From the NCBI GenBank assembly GCA_964510225.1, contig CAZEAN010000083.1:1-25445 (forward strand): a stretch of 25,445 nt of DNA. The letters are read 5' to 3'. Positions 1 to 8,386 of this stretch are shown piece after piece. The notes below the pieces were generated by a model. That model saw only the letters and a list, made by a program, of their open reading frames with translations. It ran no database searches and was not told where the DNA came from. The number at the start of each line of letters is the position of its first letter. The first letter of the stretch is position 1. The position numbers were made by a program, and so were the translations under genes. This stretch comes from CAZEAN01 sp964510225 (lineage in GTDB: Bacteria; Planctomycetota; Planctomycetia; Isosphaerales; Isosphaeraceae).

Positions 1-42
1 CAGCGCAAGCAGTCCAAAGAGCAAATCACGTTCGGCTGACAT
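1..42 (-). CDS. N-terminus of a probable planctomycete Ser/Thr kinase-type protein (truncated by window edge)
   Basis: Only the first 14 codons are inside the window, reading MSAERDLLFGLLAL leftward from an ATG at 42-40. A clear ribosome-binding site, AAGGAGT, lies at 57-51, eight bases upstream, so this is a genuine gene start. From memory, the opening MSxERxLLFGxLAL is the usual N-terminus of large planctomycete proteins that carry a Ser/Thr kinase domain, often with WD40 or TPR repeats. No catalytic residue is visible here, so the product name is an inference from this short signature. Confidence 0.5.
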   Translation of the reverse strand, partial: MSAERDLLFGLLAL

Positions 43-354
43 CGCCAAAGACTCCTTATCAAGGTCGAATCTCATGATTGACGGGACACGTCACTCGGAA
101 GCTCGCTTTGTAGATCGCTAACGCCAAGCTGATCGTTGCTCGATCATAGTGTCAAAGAATCTCGTGTTGTTCTCAACGTCGATCTTCGATCTGCTCATCG
201 GAGAGAAGTCCATTTATGTTTGTCTCAATAATCCCGATCGATCCTCACGAACCAATCCTCGGAGGGTGATTCTATTGACTCGTAGTGCTCCCCACCGTTT
301 GTTCCCAACTTCATGATGGAATGTCCTGATGTGGAGAACCTGGTTGTCGTCTGA
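43..354. other. Divergent intergenic region, no gene seen
   Basis: This 312-base stretch separates the leftward gene at 42 from the rightward GspF-like gene at 355. It should hold promoters for both. Apart from the Shine-Dalgarno site at 51-57 I could not identify a convincing -35/-10 pair, RNA gene or repeat. Confidence 0.5.
51..57 (-). promoter_or_regulatory. Shine-Dalgarno site of the left-edge gene
   Basis: AAGGAGT on the minus strand, eight bases before the ATG at 42. It is what makes the 14-codon fragment at the left edge a credible gene start. Confidence 0.6.
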
Positions 355-1791
355 GTGCGGACCGAAAATACTAAAGAATACGACGATTCTGAGCTGGCCT
401 TGCGTGCAATGACCGAACCAACGAGCCCTTCTTTTGATCTAGGACAAGCTGAGATGAGCCAAGACGACGCCGAACAACTTCCTTCCCGAGGCCCAAAGCC
501 GACGGTGTCGAGCTGGCCGATCTCCTCGTCGGAAGATACCGAAGAATCCACCTTTCAACCCTCGCCGATCCCCGCGGGTATCTCGAATCAACCGTCGTCG
601 AAGCGTCGGAGGGTCACTCAAAAGTCGGCCCCCGATCCCCTGGCCGCCGACTCCGAGGAACCGGTTGACCTCGGACCATCAACGAGCCGAGTTCCCCCGG
701 GCGGGCCTCGAGGGCTGGAACGCTTGATTTTCGGCAAAGTCGGGTCTGCTCAATTGGCCCGGTTTTGTCGACAGCTCGCGAGCTACCTCGCAGCCGGCGT
801 CTCGATCAACCGTTCACTGAGCGCCTTGGAAAAACTCTTCCGCATGACAGCGATCGGGCCGGTGATCGGGCGAATTCAGAACGCGGTCCGCGCTGGGGAC
901 TCAATCGCCGACGCCGTGGACCGCGAGCCACAAGCCTTTGACCGACTCGCCCGCGGGATGATCCGCGTCGCAGAGGCCCGAGGCGGGATGCCCGAAATTC
1001 TCCGCGAGCTTGCCGAGCATTACGAAAGTCGAATCCGGCTCGTCCGCCAGGCGCAATCGGCCTTGATTTACCCGACGATCGCGTTGGTGATCGCGCTGGG
1101 TGTCGGCTATCTGTTGACCACCTTCGTGATCCCACCCCTGGTGGAGATCCTTCTCGATGTTGCAGGTAGGGAGGCGAGGCTCCCCGCACCGACTCGACTC
1201 CTGATCGCTCTGAGCAACTTCATGACGTCGGTCGGCTATTGGCTCGTTCCCGTCGCCTCGGTCGCCTCGGTCGTGGGCCTGATCCAGCTCTATAAGACGA
1301 AGCCAGGCAAAGCATTCCTCGATCGTGTGATGCTCCGCGTCCCGGTCCTCGGCAAACTTCTCCGACTCATCGATGCCACCCGCTTCGCCCGGACGCTCGC
1401 GACGCTCCTCGACGCAGGAGTCGACTTCTTGAGTTCGATGCAACTGACTGCCGAAGTCATGCACTCAACACCATTCCAGCAAGCGGTTTCCCGGTCGCGG
1501 CGGGACGTCAAGGCGGGGAAGGAACTGAGCGAAGCGATCGCTCGGACCCGGATGTTCGACCGTGAGGTCATCGAGGTGATCATCACCGGCGAGGAAACCG
1601 GGAAAACGGCGGAGACCCTCAGCCGACTGGCCGATGAGTACAGCGATCGGGTTGATCGGATGGTCGCGAATCTTGGTCAGCTGATCCAACCGATCTTGAC
1701 ACTGATCATCGGCGGCTTCGTGTTTTTTATTGCACTTGCATTCGTCCTGGCGTACATCACTGTGATCTCGGGTCTCAGCAGCGGCTTGTAA
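355..1791 (+). CDS. Type II secretion / type IV pilus inner-membrane platform protein, GspF/PilC family
   Basis: This is the polytopic platform protein that couples the cytoplasmic secretion ATPase to pseudopilus or pilus assembly in the inner membrane. Two T2SSF repeats are visible, at about residues 135-258 (opening LARFCRQLASYLAAGVS) and 343-466 (opening FARTLATLLDAGVDFL). Membrane segments lie near 238-268, 293-313 and 443-471, the normal GspF arrangement. The first ~120 residues are an acidic, Ser/Pro-rich extension that looks disordered; typical GspF is about 400 residues. A stop at 352-354 bounds the frame, so the start is GTG 355 or ATG 409 (codon 19); neither has a strong ribosome-binding site. 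No gspE, gspG or secretin gene is nearby, so the partners must be elsewhere. The family is clear; which system it serves is not. Confidence 0.88.
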   Translation: MRTENTKEYDDSELALRAMTEPTSPSFDLGQAEMSQDDAEQLPSRGPKPTVSSWPISSSEDTEESTFQPSPIPAGISNQPSSKRRRVTQKSAPDPLAADSEEPVDLGPSTSRVPPGGPRGLERLIFGKVGSAQLARFCRQLASYLAAGVSINRSLSALEKLFRMTAIGPVIGRIQNAVRAGDSIADAVDREPQAFDRLARGMIRVAEARGGMPEILRELAEHYESRIRLVRQAQSALIYPTIALVIALGVGYLLTTFVIPPLVEILLDVAGREARLPAPTRLLIALSNFMTSVGYWLVPVASVASVVGLIQLYKTKPGKAFLDRVMLRVPVLGKLLRLIDATRFARTLATLLDAGVDFLSSMQLTAEVMHSTPFQQAVSRSRRDVKAGKELSEAIARTRMFDREVIEVIITGEETGKTAETLSRLADEYSDRVDRMVANLGQLIQPILTLIIGGFVFFIALAFVLAYITVISGLSSGL

Positions 1792-2150
1792 AAACGCCCG
1801 CAATCGACTCGAAGATTGGAATCAATGACAAACTGACCTTTACCCAAGCCGCTCCAGGGACTATTTCAGAGGGCGTGATTTGGGGATCTTCCCAGATCGG
1901 TGTCGTTGTCGGTTCGGGTCGTCCGACTCGCGCAGTTTGAATTACCCTCCAATGGCTTGCCAGCGAACGGGTCGCCTGAAACGATCGCTTGGCTTGGAAA
2001 GGTGCGTGGCCTTTCGAGCGCTCCGGTTCTTAAGGCCGCCGTGCGATTCCGCTCAAGGATCGTCGCCTTGAAAGACGATCAAGATGATCGTTGAATCAGG
2101 CGTCCGAGCAATCCCGCCCGGGAATCGTGACGCAGGGAGGGGGAGACGCG
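1792..2150. other. Intergenic region before the LpxA-like gene
   Basis: These 359 bases lie between the GspF-like and LpxA-like genes. Short open frames around 1880-2094 give arginine- and serine-rich translations without recognisable features, so I do not call them genes. A perfect 7-bp inverted repeat, GATCGTC / GACGATC with a 9-base spacer, lies at 2058-2080, about 70 bases before the LpxA-like start. It could be an operator or a leader hairpin, but this is weak. Confidence 0.45.
2134..2145 (+). promoter_or_regulatory. Shine-Dalgarno site fixing the LpxA-like start
   Basis: AGGGAGGGGGAG precedes the ATG at 2151 with a normal gap. It favours ATG 2151 over the in-frame TTG at 2091, which would add 20 residues lying outside the family alignment. 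Confidence 0.65.
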
Positions 2151-2972
2151 ATGAGCTTGGCAGTCTCCAGAAGTGTCCATCCGACCGCGGTGATTGGTCC
2201 CGATGTCGAGATCGACCGCGACGTTCAGATCGGCCCCTTCGTCATCTTCGAAGGTCCGGTTCGGATCGGTCGTGGATCGGTGATCGAGGCCTACGCTTGT
2301 TTGAGTGGACCGCTCGAACTCGGTGCATCCAATTACGTCGGCTACAAGGCGGTCCTTGGTAAAAGCCCCCAATCGAGGGCGTATCAAGGTGAACCAACTC
2401 AGCTCGTGATCGGCGACGGCAACTCCTTTCAGGAGATGGTAACGGTTCATCGAGGGACAGTCGAAGGCGGTGGGCTTACTCAGATCGGTCATCGGAACAC
2501 GCTCCAACGTGGAGCGCATCTTGGTCATGATGTCCGGATGGGAAACGATTGTCTGTTAGCGCCCGAAGTTCTTGTGGCGGGTCATGTTGAGATCGGCGAC
2601 GACTGCGAGTTATCGAGTCACGTGGTGATCCAACAGCGAGTCCGGATCGGTCGCCTCGTCTGCTTCTCCGGACTCGGGGGAAGCACGAAAGATGTCCCAC
2701 CGTTCCTTGTTCAGCAGGGCTATAATTGCGTGACAGGTGTGAATCGAAAGGGGATGGCTCGCGCCGGCCTCCCTCCGAACGCAATTCATGCGATCGATCA
2801 GGTCTTTCAGACACTCTTAAGAGGCGGTCGACACCACGGTGAGGCGCTTGATCGCGCTCAGGCCGAGTGGGGGCGCTATCCTGAGGTCATCGAGTTTCTG
2901 GAATTTATCCGGAACTCAAGAATCGGAGTCAATTACGTTCGGAGTGAAGAGCGACGACTCTGGTGTGCCTAG
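2151..2972 (+). CDS. lpxA: LpxA-like acyl-ACP--UDP-N-acetylglucosamine O-acyltransferase
   Basis: LpxA transfers a 3-hydroxyacyl chain from ACP to UDP-GlcNAc, the first step of lipid A synthesis, in the cytoplasm. The 273 residues match the usual ~262. Hexapeptide (left-handed beta-helix) repeats run from about 10 to 180, opening HPTAVIGPDVEI, followed by a helical C-terminus ending near YPEVIEFLEFI. The catalytic His125 of E. coli corresponds to His126 in GAHLGHD; His122 and His144 also have counterparts (His123, His145). Aligning by eye, E. coli Lys76 is Ala77 and His160 is Gln161, which is unusual. No lpxD, fabZ or lpxB lies beside it, although a standalone lpx gene is not unexpected in this phylum. 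It could be a lipid A enzyme with shifted specificity or a related sugar acyltransferase. The start is fixed by the ribosome-binding site at 2134-2145. Confidence 0.82.
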   Translation: MSLAVSRSVHPTAVIGPDVEIDRDVQIGPFVIFEGPVRIGRGSVIEAYACLSGPLELGASNYVGYKAVLGKSPQSRAYQGEPTQLVIGDGNSFQEMVTVHRGTVEGGGLTQIGHRNTLQRGAHLGHDVRMGNDCLLAPEVLVAGHVEIGDDCELSSHVVIQQRVRIGRLVCFSGLGGSTKDVPPFLVQQGYNCVTGVNRKGMARAGLPPNAIHAIDQVFQTLLRGGRHHGEALDRAQAEWGRYPEVIEFLEFIRNSRIGVNYVRSEERRLWCA

Positions 2973-3004
2973 ACCGTTTGGAAGTCTCGTCTCATCTGAT
3001 CCGT

Positions 3005-4306
3005 CTACCTCGTCCCAGATGGAACGGATGACCTCGGACGATGAATGAAGCCGGTTGTTGCAAGGCCGATTGCAATGATCGCACAGGCGAGACCTGAACC
3101 AAGTAGAGCCATCTCCAGACCGATCCAGCCTGCGAGTCGCCCGGTCAAGAGTGCTCCCGAAGGAACCGACGCGGAGAAAATCACCATCCAGACACCCATG
3201 ATTCGGCCTCGGTAATGATCGGGGACAGCGAGTTGAATCAGAGTCTGGAGGGTCGAATAAAACGTAATCGCACCAAAGCCCGCGCCGAGAAGTGCACACA
3301 TCGCCGTCAACATCCGGAGCCACTTCAGTTCCGGATCTTCGACGAGTCCTGGCAGTGTCGAAGCGGCAAGTAACGAGATCGCAAACACAGAGATCCCCGT
3401 CACAATCAAGGATTCGCGACGGATAAATCGGCTCAGCGAAGCAACGACGATTACGCCAAGAATCGCTCCCACGCCACCACTCGACTGGAGAATCGAATAG
3501 CCAATGGCGTCGGTCTCGATGATTTCACGTGCAAATGCAGAGAGCATCGCATTGTAGCCCATCCCCAAGACGCCGAATGCCGTCATCAGGCCGAACAAGA
3601 TCGCTATCCTGCGATCATGGCCGAGGTAAGTCACGGCTTCGAACACCTTGGATAGCTTCAGTGAATCCGTCCGCTTTGGCGGATCAGGAATCCGGATGGA
3701 GAGGACTGCAAAGAGCGCTCCGAGGAATGTCAGGGCATTGAGGACAAAGGGACCGGGTCTCCCAAACGCCACGAGACAGACACCGACCAAGGATGGCCCA
3801 ATTACTCGCGACCCTTGGAAGAGTCCCACATTCAAGGCAATCGCGTTGCCGAGGTTCTGGCGGCCGACCACTTGGTAGAGGAAAACCTGTCGTGCCGGCA
3901 TCTCGAAGGCCATCCCGACGCGTGCCAAGGCGAGAAAGAGAATAAGGTGCCAGATCCGGATCGCGTCAAAAAGAAAGAGCGCGGCGAGGATCCAAGCGAC
4001 CATCATCTGCCAGAGGATCGTGATGAGTACCAACCGTCGAGAGGGCAGATGATCGGCTAAGGCCCCGGCGAGCAGACCAACGAAGAGACCGGGCATAAGG
4101 TTTGCAGCCTCGGTGATTCCGAGCCACCACTCAGATCGGGTCAGGTCGAAGACCACCCAATTGACGGCGGATGCCTGGAGCCAAGTACCGATCAGACTAA
4201 TTCCCTGGCCAAGATAGAACCGTCGGTACCGAGGGTTTACCAGGAGTGTTTCGAACGTCCGTTCACGGGGTCTTGAGGGAGGTTCGGCAATGGCGGGGGA
4301 TGCCAT
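3005..4306 (-). CDS. MFS transporter, MFS_3 / enterobactin-exporter-like
   Basis: A 12-helix major facilitator of about 433 residues. It opens RNPRYRRFYLGQ-like (here LLVNPRYRRFYLGQGISLIG), which is characteristic of the MFS_3 group that includes the enterobactin exporter EntS. Known members export small molecules by proton antiport in the inner membrane. The loop-2/3 signature is present as GALADHLPSRRLVLIT, and a long central cytoplasmic loop around PDPPKRTDSLKL separates the two six-helix halves. ATG 4306 is preferred over the in-frame GTG 4315, three codons earlier; no strong ribosome-binding site decides between them. It converges on the LpxA-like gene with only 32 bases between and follows the NCS1-like gene on the same strand by about 125 bases. 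The substrate cannot be told. Confidence 0.82.
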   Translation of the reverse strand: MASPAIAEPPSRPRERTFETLLVNPRYRRFYLGQGISLIGTWLQASAVNWVVFDLTRSEWWLGITEAANLMPGLFVGLLAGALADHLPSRRLVLITILWQMMVAWILAALFLFDAIRIWHLILFLALARVGMAFEMPARQVFLYQVVGRQNLGNAIALNVGLFQGSRVIGPSLVGVCLVAFGRPGPFVLNALTFLGALFAVLSIRIPDPPKRTDSLKLSKVFEAVTYLGHDRRIAILFGLMTAFGVLGMGYNAMLSAFAREIIETDAIGYSILQSSGGVGAILGVIVVASLSRFIRRESLIVTGISVFAISLLAASTLPGLVEDPELKWLRMLTAMCALLGAGFGAITFYSTLQTLIQLAVPDHYRGRIMGVWMVIFSASVPSGALLTGRLAGWIGLEMALLGSGLACAIIAIGLATTGFIHRPRSSVPSGTR

Positions 4307-4431
4307 GGAGCTCACATCGAGGACAATGGAAGGTCCGGCTCCGTGTCGGGCCGGATATCGAGAAGCGTCAGTCTCATCATTGGCGGGAGATCATCCGTCG
4401 TCAACTCGATCCGATCGAGCCTGATCAAACT

Positions 4432-5826
4432 TCAACGTTGTTTGGGCGTCGGACGCTTGAGCCGTTCCACAGCTTGAACTACCAAGAACGCAACAACGAC
4501 GCCGAGTGGAGCCGCTGGGAAGGCTCGGAGGGATTCGCGTGCTTCGAAAAGACGAACAAGTGCGGGGGCAAACCCGATCAGTGACCCGATGCCCCAACCA
4601 AGCATCCCCGACATTTCATAGCCTGTGGACGGGCGGGTCCAGCGTTCTCGACGGCTTACCAGGTCAGCGGCCATGACTCCGAGCCAAGGACCAAGAACAC
4701 CGGCGGTGAGATCTACCACCAGTGAGATATTTCCGGCGATCCCTGTAATCATTATCGGGAACGCAATCACTGCGCCGATTAACGACCAACCCCATTTCTT
4801 GATCCGGCTCTGCCGTGCGCTAAGACTGGTAGCAAACGAATTCGCTGCATAGACTGCCGAGGCCATTGACGCCAGACCGAGGATCAATAGACCAGCACCG
4901 CCGAGTCGCCCTCCGATTCCCTCTTCAAGGACGGCACCGATCGTGTAGTCGTCGAGATTCGGTGCGAGTGCTGCGCGTTCGATCGCACTCACCGCTTCAA
5001 TGGAGTCGCTTTGTAACCGGCTGAGGTGACCGGCGACGATCATCAGGACTAGGATCGAGAGGATCGCTGCAGGCATTCCGACGGCAACAACACCACCGAT
5101 CAAGACGTCGCGACGTCCTCGGAGGACCATCCCCCACTCGACCGACTGGGCGGCCAGATTAATCGAAAAACCCGTCACAAATTGGATCATTCCAAAAAGG
5201 GCAATCAGCGCTGATCCGGAGTTCCGACTGCTTTCGGGAAGGCTTGGAATCGCCGGCAACGCCCAGATCAAGAGTCCTCCATAAATCACGGCACAGAATA
5301 CCGGAAAGATGGTCATCAGACCCGAGATCCAACGGAGAAAGTGAGTCGAGACCGCAGCGGCCGCGAGTCCCCAGACTAATGCGGTGGTCCGATAGACAGG
5401 ACTCTGAATGATTCCCCGGACTCCGGCAGGTAGGGTGAGCGACGACTCGGACAAGAGTCCGATCGAGATGAGACCGCGGAGAGTGAACTCCACTGCATAA
5501 TGAACGGCGGCAGCGAACCAAAGGATCTGGACCATCGCCATCAGGAGCCCAGGGACCAGCAGAGCGCCACGCTCGCCGAACGCCCCTCCGGAAACAACCA
5601 TCGAAGGCTGACGTGCCCGGTACCCCCGGCCAGCCGCGATCACGAAAACGGCCGTGCTCAGGGCAGCGGCGATCAGGGCTCCAATGATCGCTGCCGAGAG
5701 TCTCCCGAAGGCAAACGAGAGCTGGGCGATCGGGTCGGTAAAGACGATCCAAAGAAAGGCCGCGATCAACGCACTCGACGGCGTCGACCACCAGGGTCTT
5801 CGCTCAAGATTCAGTTGATCGGGCAT
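4432..5826 (-). CDS. NCS1 / cytosine-permease-like membrane transporter
   Basis: A 464-residue protein with about 12 hydrophobic helices. The N-terminal third follows the CodB/NCS1 pattern: a helix pair, a loop with RARQPSMVVSGGAFGERG (compare the RFSFG-type loop of cytosine permeases), then a helix with VQILWFAAAVHYAVEF, matching the GGTQVGWFGVGV region. NCS1 carriers import nucleobases, hydantoins or vitamins with sodium or protons. The key substrate residues are too diverged to read, so the substrate is unknown. No deaminase or purine/pyrimidine gene lies beside it. It has the same orientation as the flanking MFS genes, but the 188-base gap upstream and ~125-base gap downstream argue against tight coupling. 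The start is ATG 5826; its ribosome-binding site is weak. Confidence 0.6.
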   Translation of the reverse strand: MPDQLNLERRPWWSTPSSALIAAFLWIVFTDPIAQLSFAFGRLSAAIIGALIAAALSTAVFVIAAGRGYRARQPSMVVSGGAFGERGALLVPGLLMAMVQILWFAAAVHYAVEFTLRGLISIGLLSESSLTLPAGVRGIIQSPVYRTTALVWGLAAAAVSTHFLRWISGLMTIFPVFCAVIYGGLLIWALPAIPSLPESSRNSGSALIALFGMIQFVTGFSINLAAQSVEWGMVLRGRRDVLIGGVVAVGMPAAILSILVLMIVAGHLSRLQSDSIEAVSAIERAALAPNLDDYTIGAVLEEGIGGRLGGAGLLILGLASMASAVYAANSFATSLSARQSRIKKWGWSLIGAVIAFPIMITGIAGNISLVVDLTAGVLGPWLGVMAADLVSRRERWTRPSTGYEMSGMLGWGIGSLIGFAPALVRLFEARESLRAFPAAPLGVVVAFLVVQAVERLKRPTPKQR

Positions 5827-6014
5827 TGAAATGACTGATTCATGGTGATCAGAGCGAACACAAGAACTCCAGATGACTCAAGGAACTGGGCAAGGGAAGC
5901 GAGCGTTGAGCACAATTCGATTCCGCTTCGCCCAGCGTCCGTATCATAGGCTTCGAAAGCAACTGAACAGTAAAGCCTCTCAGTATTGACCAACCATAAT
6001 CCCTGGCTCGATCG

Positions 6015-7640
6015 TTACATCTCCGCAGGTCCTACAACGCCACCTGCCATGATCGCACCTTCCTCTTCTTCACTGACGAGAATCTCGGCCTTGTAGCCAC
6101 CCTTCGCGCGGAAGTAGAAGATTAAGGCGAGGTAGCAGACAAACATAACTGCCGGGAAGATCGCCACGACCATCAACGTTTCCTTGTTCACGCTAGTCCG
6201 GAGGGACGCGATCTCATCCTGCGTTTCTTGGGGTTCGTCGAGGAGCTTGATGTCATCAATCGGCGTGTAGGCCCCGAAGACACTCTCCTTCGTCTCGCCC
6301 GAGATCCGAGCGTAGAGTTCTTCGCCATTGTCGAACTCTTCGACCACTTCGGTCCGAATCATGTTGTCTTGGACGACTCCGAAGAAGGGATTCCCGACAA
6401 CCCCGACCGCAAGCATCCCAACCCCGCCGATCGTGTTCAAGGTCAGAGCGCCACCCTTGGGAAACTGCTCCGAAACGACGCCGAGCATCGTCGGCCAGAA
6501 GAAGGTTTTACCGAAACCATAAAGGGTCGCTGCAATTAAGATGGCGATCCCCGCTGCCTTGGAGAGGAAGATCAAACCAAAGACTGCGATAAGTGCACTG
6601 GCTGCAAGAAGACCGAGCGGCGAGAGCTTGTGCACAATCGGCCCCGCGAAGAAACGGAGGACCAACATAATCGCCGAGGTGTACACTAAAACCCAACCCG
6701 CATTGATCCCAACGGTCGCCATCGCTGGTTCCATCAAGCTGGTGATCCAACTATCCGTACCGAGTTCGGTCGTTGCCAGCGGAAGCATAATCAAGAGCAA
6801 GAAAATAAAGAGTGGGTGCCCAATCGATCGCGTGTAGATTCCAAACCCGAGCGAGAGAACACCAATGATTCCGAGCTGGACGTAAAGCGAGACGGTCAAC
6901 GGAGTGGTCTCCGTGACGACTCGGCTCAATTCGCGGGTGATCATCGCCACGACAATCAGCGCGCCCAGAAAACCGACCTGTTGAAGCATCGTCCGATAAC
7001 TGACACCAGCCGCAACCCGCTCGTTGATCGGGAACTTGCAGAAGATCATCATCACGCCGTATGCGATCACGGGAAGGAAGATCAAGGCGACCTTAAAGCG
7101 CCAGTCAACTCCGCCCATCGAAATCGCAATAATGCCACCGAGGACGAGACCACCTGGCCATCCTGCGTGAAGAATGTTTAACCACTTCGTTTTCTGGGCT
7201 GGAAAGAGTGTAGCTACCACCGGATTGATCACCGCCTCCACCGTCCCGTTCCCGAGTGCAACGACGAAGGTCCCAATGTAAAGAACCCAGTAGGCACGCT
7301 GTGGGGAATCGCCCGCCAGCACCGGGGTCAAGATGGTGATAATCGCAGAGGCGATGTGGCAGACAAAGGCAAAAATCATCGCCTTGCCGTAACCGATCCG
7401 GTCGATGATCAAACTGAAGAGGACGATACTGATCGCGAACGGCCAGAGACCGACGCCGAGCAATTCGCCTCTCTGGATTTCACTGAGATTAAACTGTGTG
7501 GCCCAATCACCGATGATCTGGGTCCGAATAATGAACCCAAACGCAGTCGCGATTAGGGCGATAAAGCAGCCCCAGAAGAGAAAGAGCTGTTGCCCAGTAG
7601 CCTTGGGTGCAGCCGGCACGTCTTGTTGGTGGTCGCTCAT
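6015..7640 (-). CDS. MFS transporter, FHS (fucose-permease)-like, with a large extracytoplasmic insertion
   Basis: A 541-residue major facilitator. The middle section TVEAVINPVVATLFP followed by LNILHAGWPGGLVLGG resembles the FHS branch (FucP and related sugar permeases), where the Asn-Pro and His-Ala stretches recur. Those carriers import sugars with protons. Unusually for an MFS protein, about 70 polar residues (EEFDNGEELYARISGETK and on) sit between the last two helices and may face the periplasm. The C-terminus is a charged tail rich in Glu. The start is ATG 7640, twelve codons inside a longer frame that opens with TTG at 7676; CGGAG lies about 12 bases upstream. It stands alone, divergent from the HExxH membrane protein. 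The substrate is not visible from context. Confidence 0.75.
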   Translation of the reverse strand: MSDHQQDVPAAPKATGQQLFLFWGCFIALIATAFGFIIRTQIIGDWATQFNLSEIQRGELLGVGLWPFAISIVLFSLIIDRIGYGKAMIFAFVCHIASAIITILTPVLAGDSPQRAYWVLYIGTFVVALGNGTVEAVINPVVATLFPAQKTKWLNILHAGWPGGLVLGGIIAISMGGVDWRFKVALIFLPVIAYGVMMIFCKFPINERVAAGVSYRTMLQQVGFLGALIVVAMITRELSRVVTETTPLTVSLYVQLGIIGVLSLGFGIYTRSIGHPLFIFLLLIMLPLATTELGTDSWITSLMEPAMATVGINAGWVLVYTSAIMLVLRFFAGPIVHKLSPLGLLAASALIAVFGLIFLSKAAGIAILIAATLYGFGKTFFWPTMLGVVSEQFPKGGALTLNTIGGVGMLAVGVVGNPFFGVVQDNMIRTEVVEEFDNGEELYARISGETKESVFGAYTPIDDIKLLDEPQETQDEIASLRTSVNKETLMVVAIFPAVMFVCYLALIFYFRAKGGYKAEILVSEEEEGAIMAGGVVGPAEM

Positions 7641-7882
7641 CGAGGCGGCTCCGAGGTAATCCGCGAAGAAGTCCAACGCGGCCGACCCTGCCGCAGCTCC
7701 TTCGACTCTGGTGATCTTGGAAAGGAAGCGCTCCCAGTCCCGCCGACCTTGGCTCTTAGGGCTGGTCTAGTGATGCTGGTAGTTGTTCTTAACCGAGTCG
7801 ACGCTCATAATCAATTGGTCACTCACCGATTAAGCATCCTTCATTTTGCCAGACTATCCGAAGACGACTTGTCTGCCCGCCG

Positions 7883-8335
7883 ATGAACCGACCTTTTTCG
7901 ATCTACAGGTTGTTTGTTTACATCTGGGCTTCACCAACTACCGTGGTCGGCATTCTTGTCGGCAGTCTCACCATGATGAGCAAGGGGCGCGCTCAGATCC
8001 GTCGTGGTGCCATTGAGTTTTATGGCGGTTTCTCTTCTTGGTTCCTTGAACGTGTTGCGAAAGCTGCCGCCATGACGCTTGGTCATGTGATCATCGGGCG
8101 GAACTTGGACTGCCTTGAGCGTTATCGTGACCATGAGCAGGTCCACGTCCGTCAAGTCGAGCGTTGGGGCCCACTCTTCATCCCGCTCTACTTGTTGGCG
8201 AGTGGCCTTGCTTGGGCCAAGGGACAGCATTTCTACTTCGACAACGTCTTTGAAATTGACGCCCGGCGACGTTCTTCGGACCGATCCGAGCCGGAGAATC
8301 CCCCCGAGGACGAACCACTCGTCCCTGTTAGTTAA
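7883..8335 (+). CDS. Conserved hypothetical membrane protein with HExxH motif
   Basis: A 150-residue protein of unknown function. A hydrophobic segment at about 14-32 is followed by a Gly/Ala-rich stretch with LGHVIIGR (66-73). Then comes HEQVH (84-88), a textbook HExxH zinc-peptidase motif, then RWGPLFIPLYLLASGLA (94-110), probably a second membrane segment, and FDNVFEIDAR (119-128), where Glu124 could be a third metal ligand. The tail (130-150) is acidic and Pro-rich. From memory, similar small proteins with the same HEQVHVRQ-ERWGP core occur in cyanobacteria and other phyla, annotated only as hypothetical. A membrane metallopeptidase is possible, but HExxH alone is weak proof in so short a protein. 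The start is ATG 7883 with no strong ribosome-binding site. Confidence 0.75.
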   Translation: MNRPFSIYRLFVYIWASPTTVVGILVGSLTMMSKGRAQIRRGAIEFYGGFSSWFLERVAKAAAMTLGHVIIGRNLDCLERYRDHEQVHVRQVERWGPLFIPLYLLASGLAWAKGQHFYFDNVFEIDARRRSSDRSEPENPPEDEPLVPVS

Positions 8336-8362
8336 TCCCCCAGTCGCCCGCAACGGGAACGG

Positions 8363-8384
8363 GAGATCAGACCTGCTTGATCTC
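8363..8384. terminator. Possible bidirectional terminator hairpin
   Basis: A perfect 7-bp inverted repeat, GAGATCA / TGATCTC with an 8-base loop, sits in the 51-base gap where the HExxH gene and the export lipoprotein gene converge. There is no clear T-run, so this is suggested by position and symmetry only. Confidence 0.3.
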
Positions 8385-8386
8385 AC

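Noticed and set aside
901..1464. Minus-strand open frame opposite the GspF-like gene (187 aa)
   Set aside because: It lies wholly under a well-supported gene, has a charged, low-hydrophobicity translation without motifs, and no ribosome-binding site.
1880..2094. Short plus-strand frames before the LpxA-like gene
   Set aside because: Arg/Ser-rich translations, no ribosome-binding site, no recognisable features; two overlapping frames compete for the same stretch.
355..2972. GspF-like plus LpxA-like genes as a surface-structure operon
   Set aside because: A 359-base gap separates them and their roles do not connect.
5159..5791. 210-aa minus-strand frame within the NCS1-like gene
   Set aside because: Same strand but different frame from a clear 12-helix protein; Arg/Cys-rich translation typical of an out-of-frame GC-rich shadow.
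3005..7640. The three leftward transporters as one operon
   Set aside because: Gaps of about 125 and 188 bases and unrelated families argue for separate transcription; shared strand alone is not enough.
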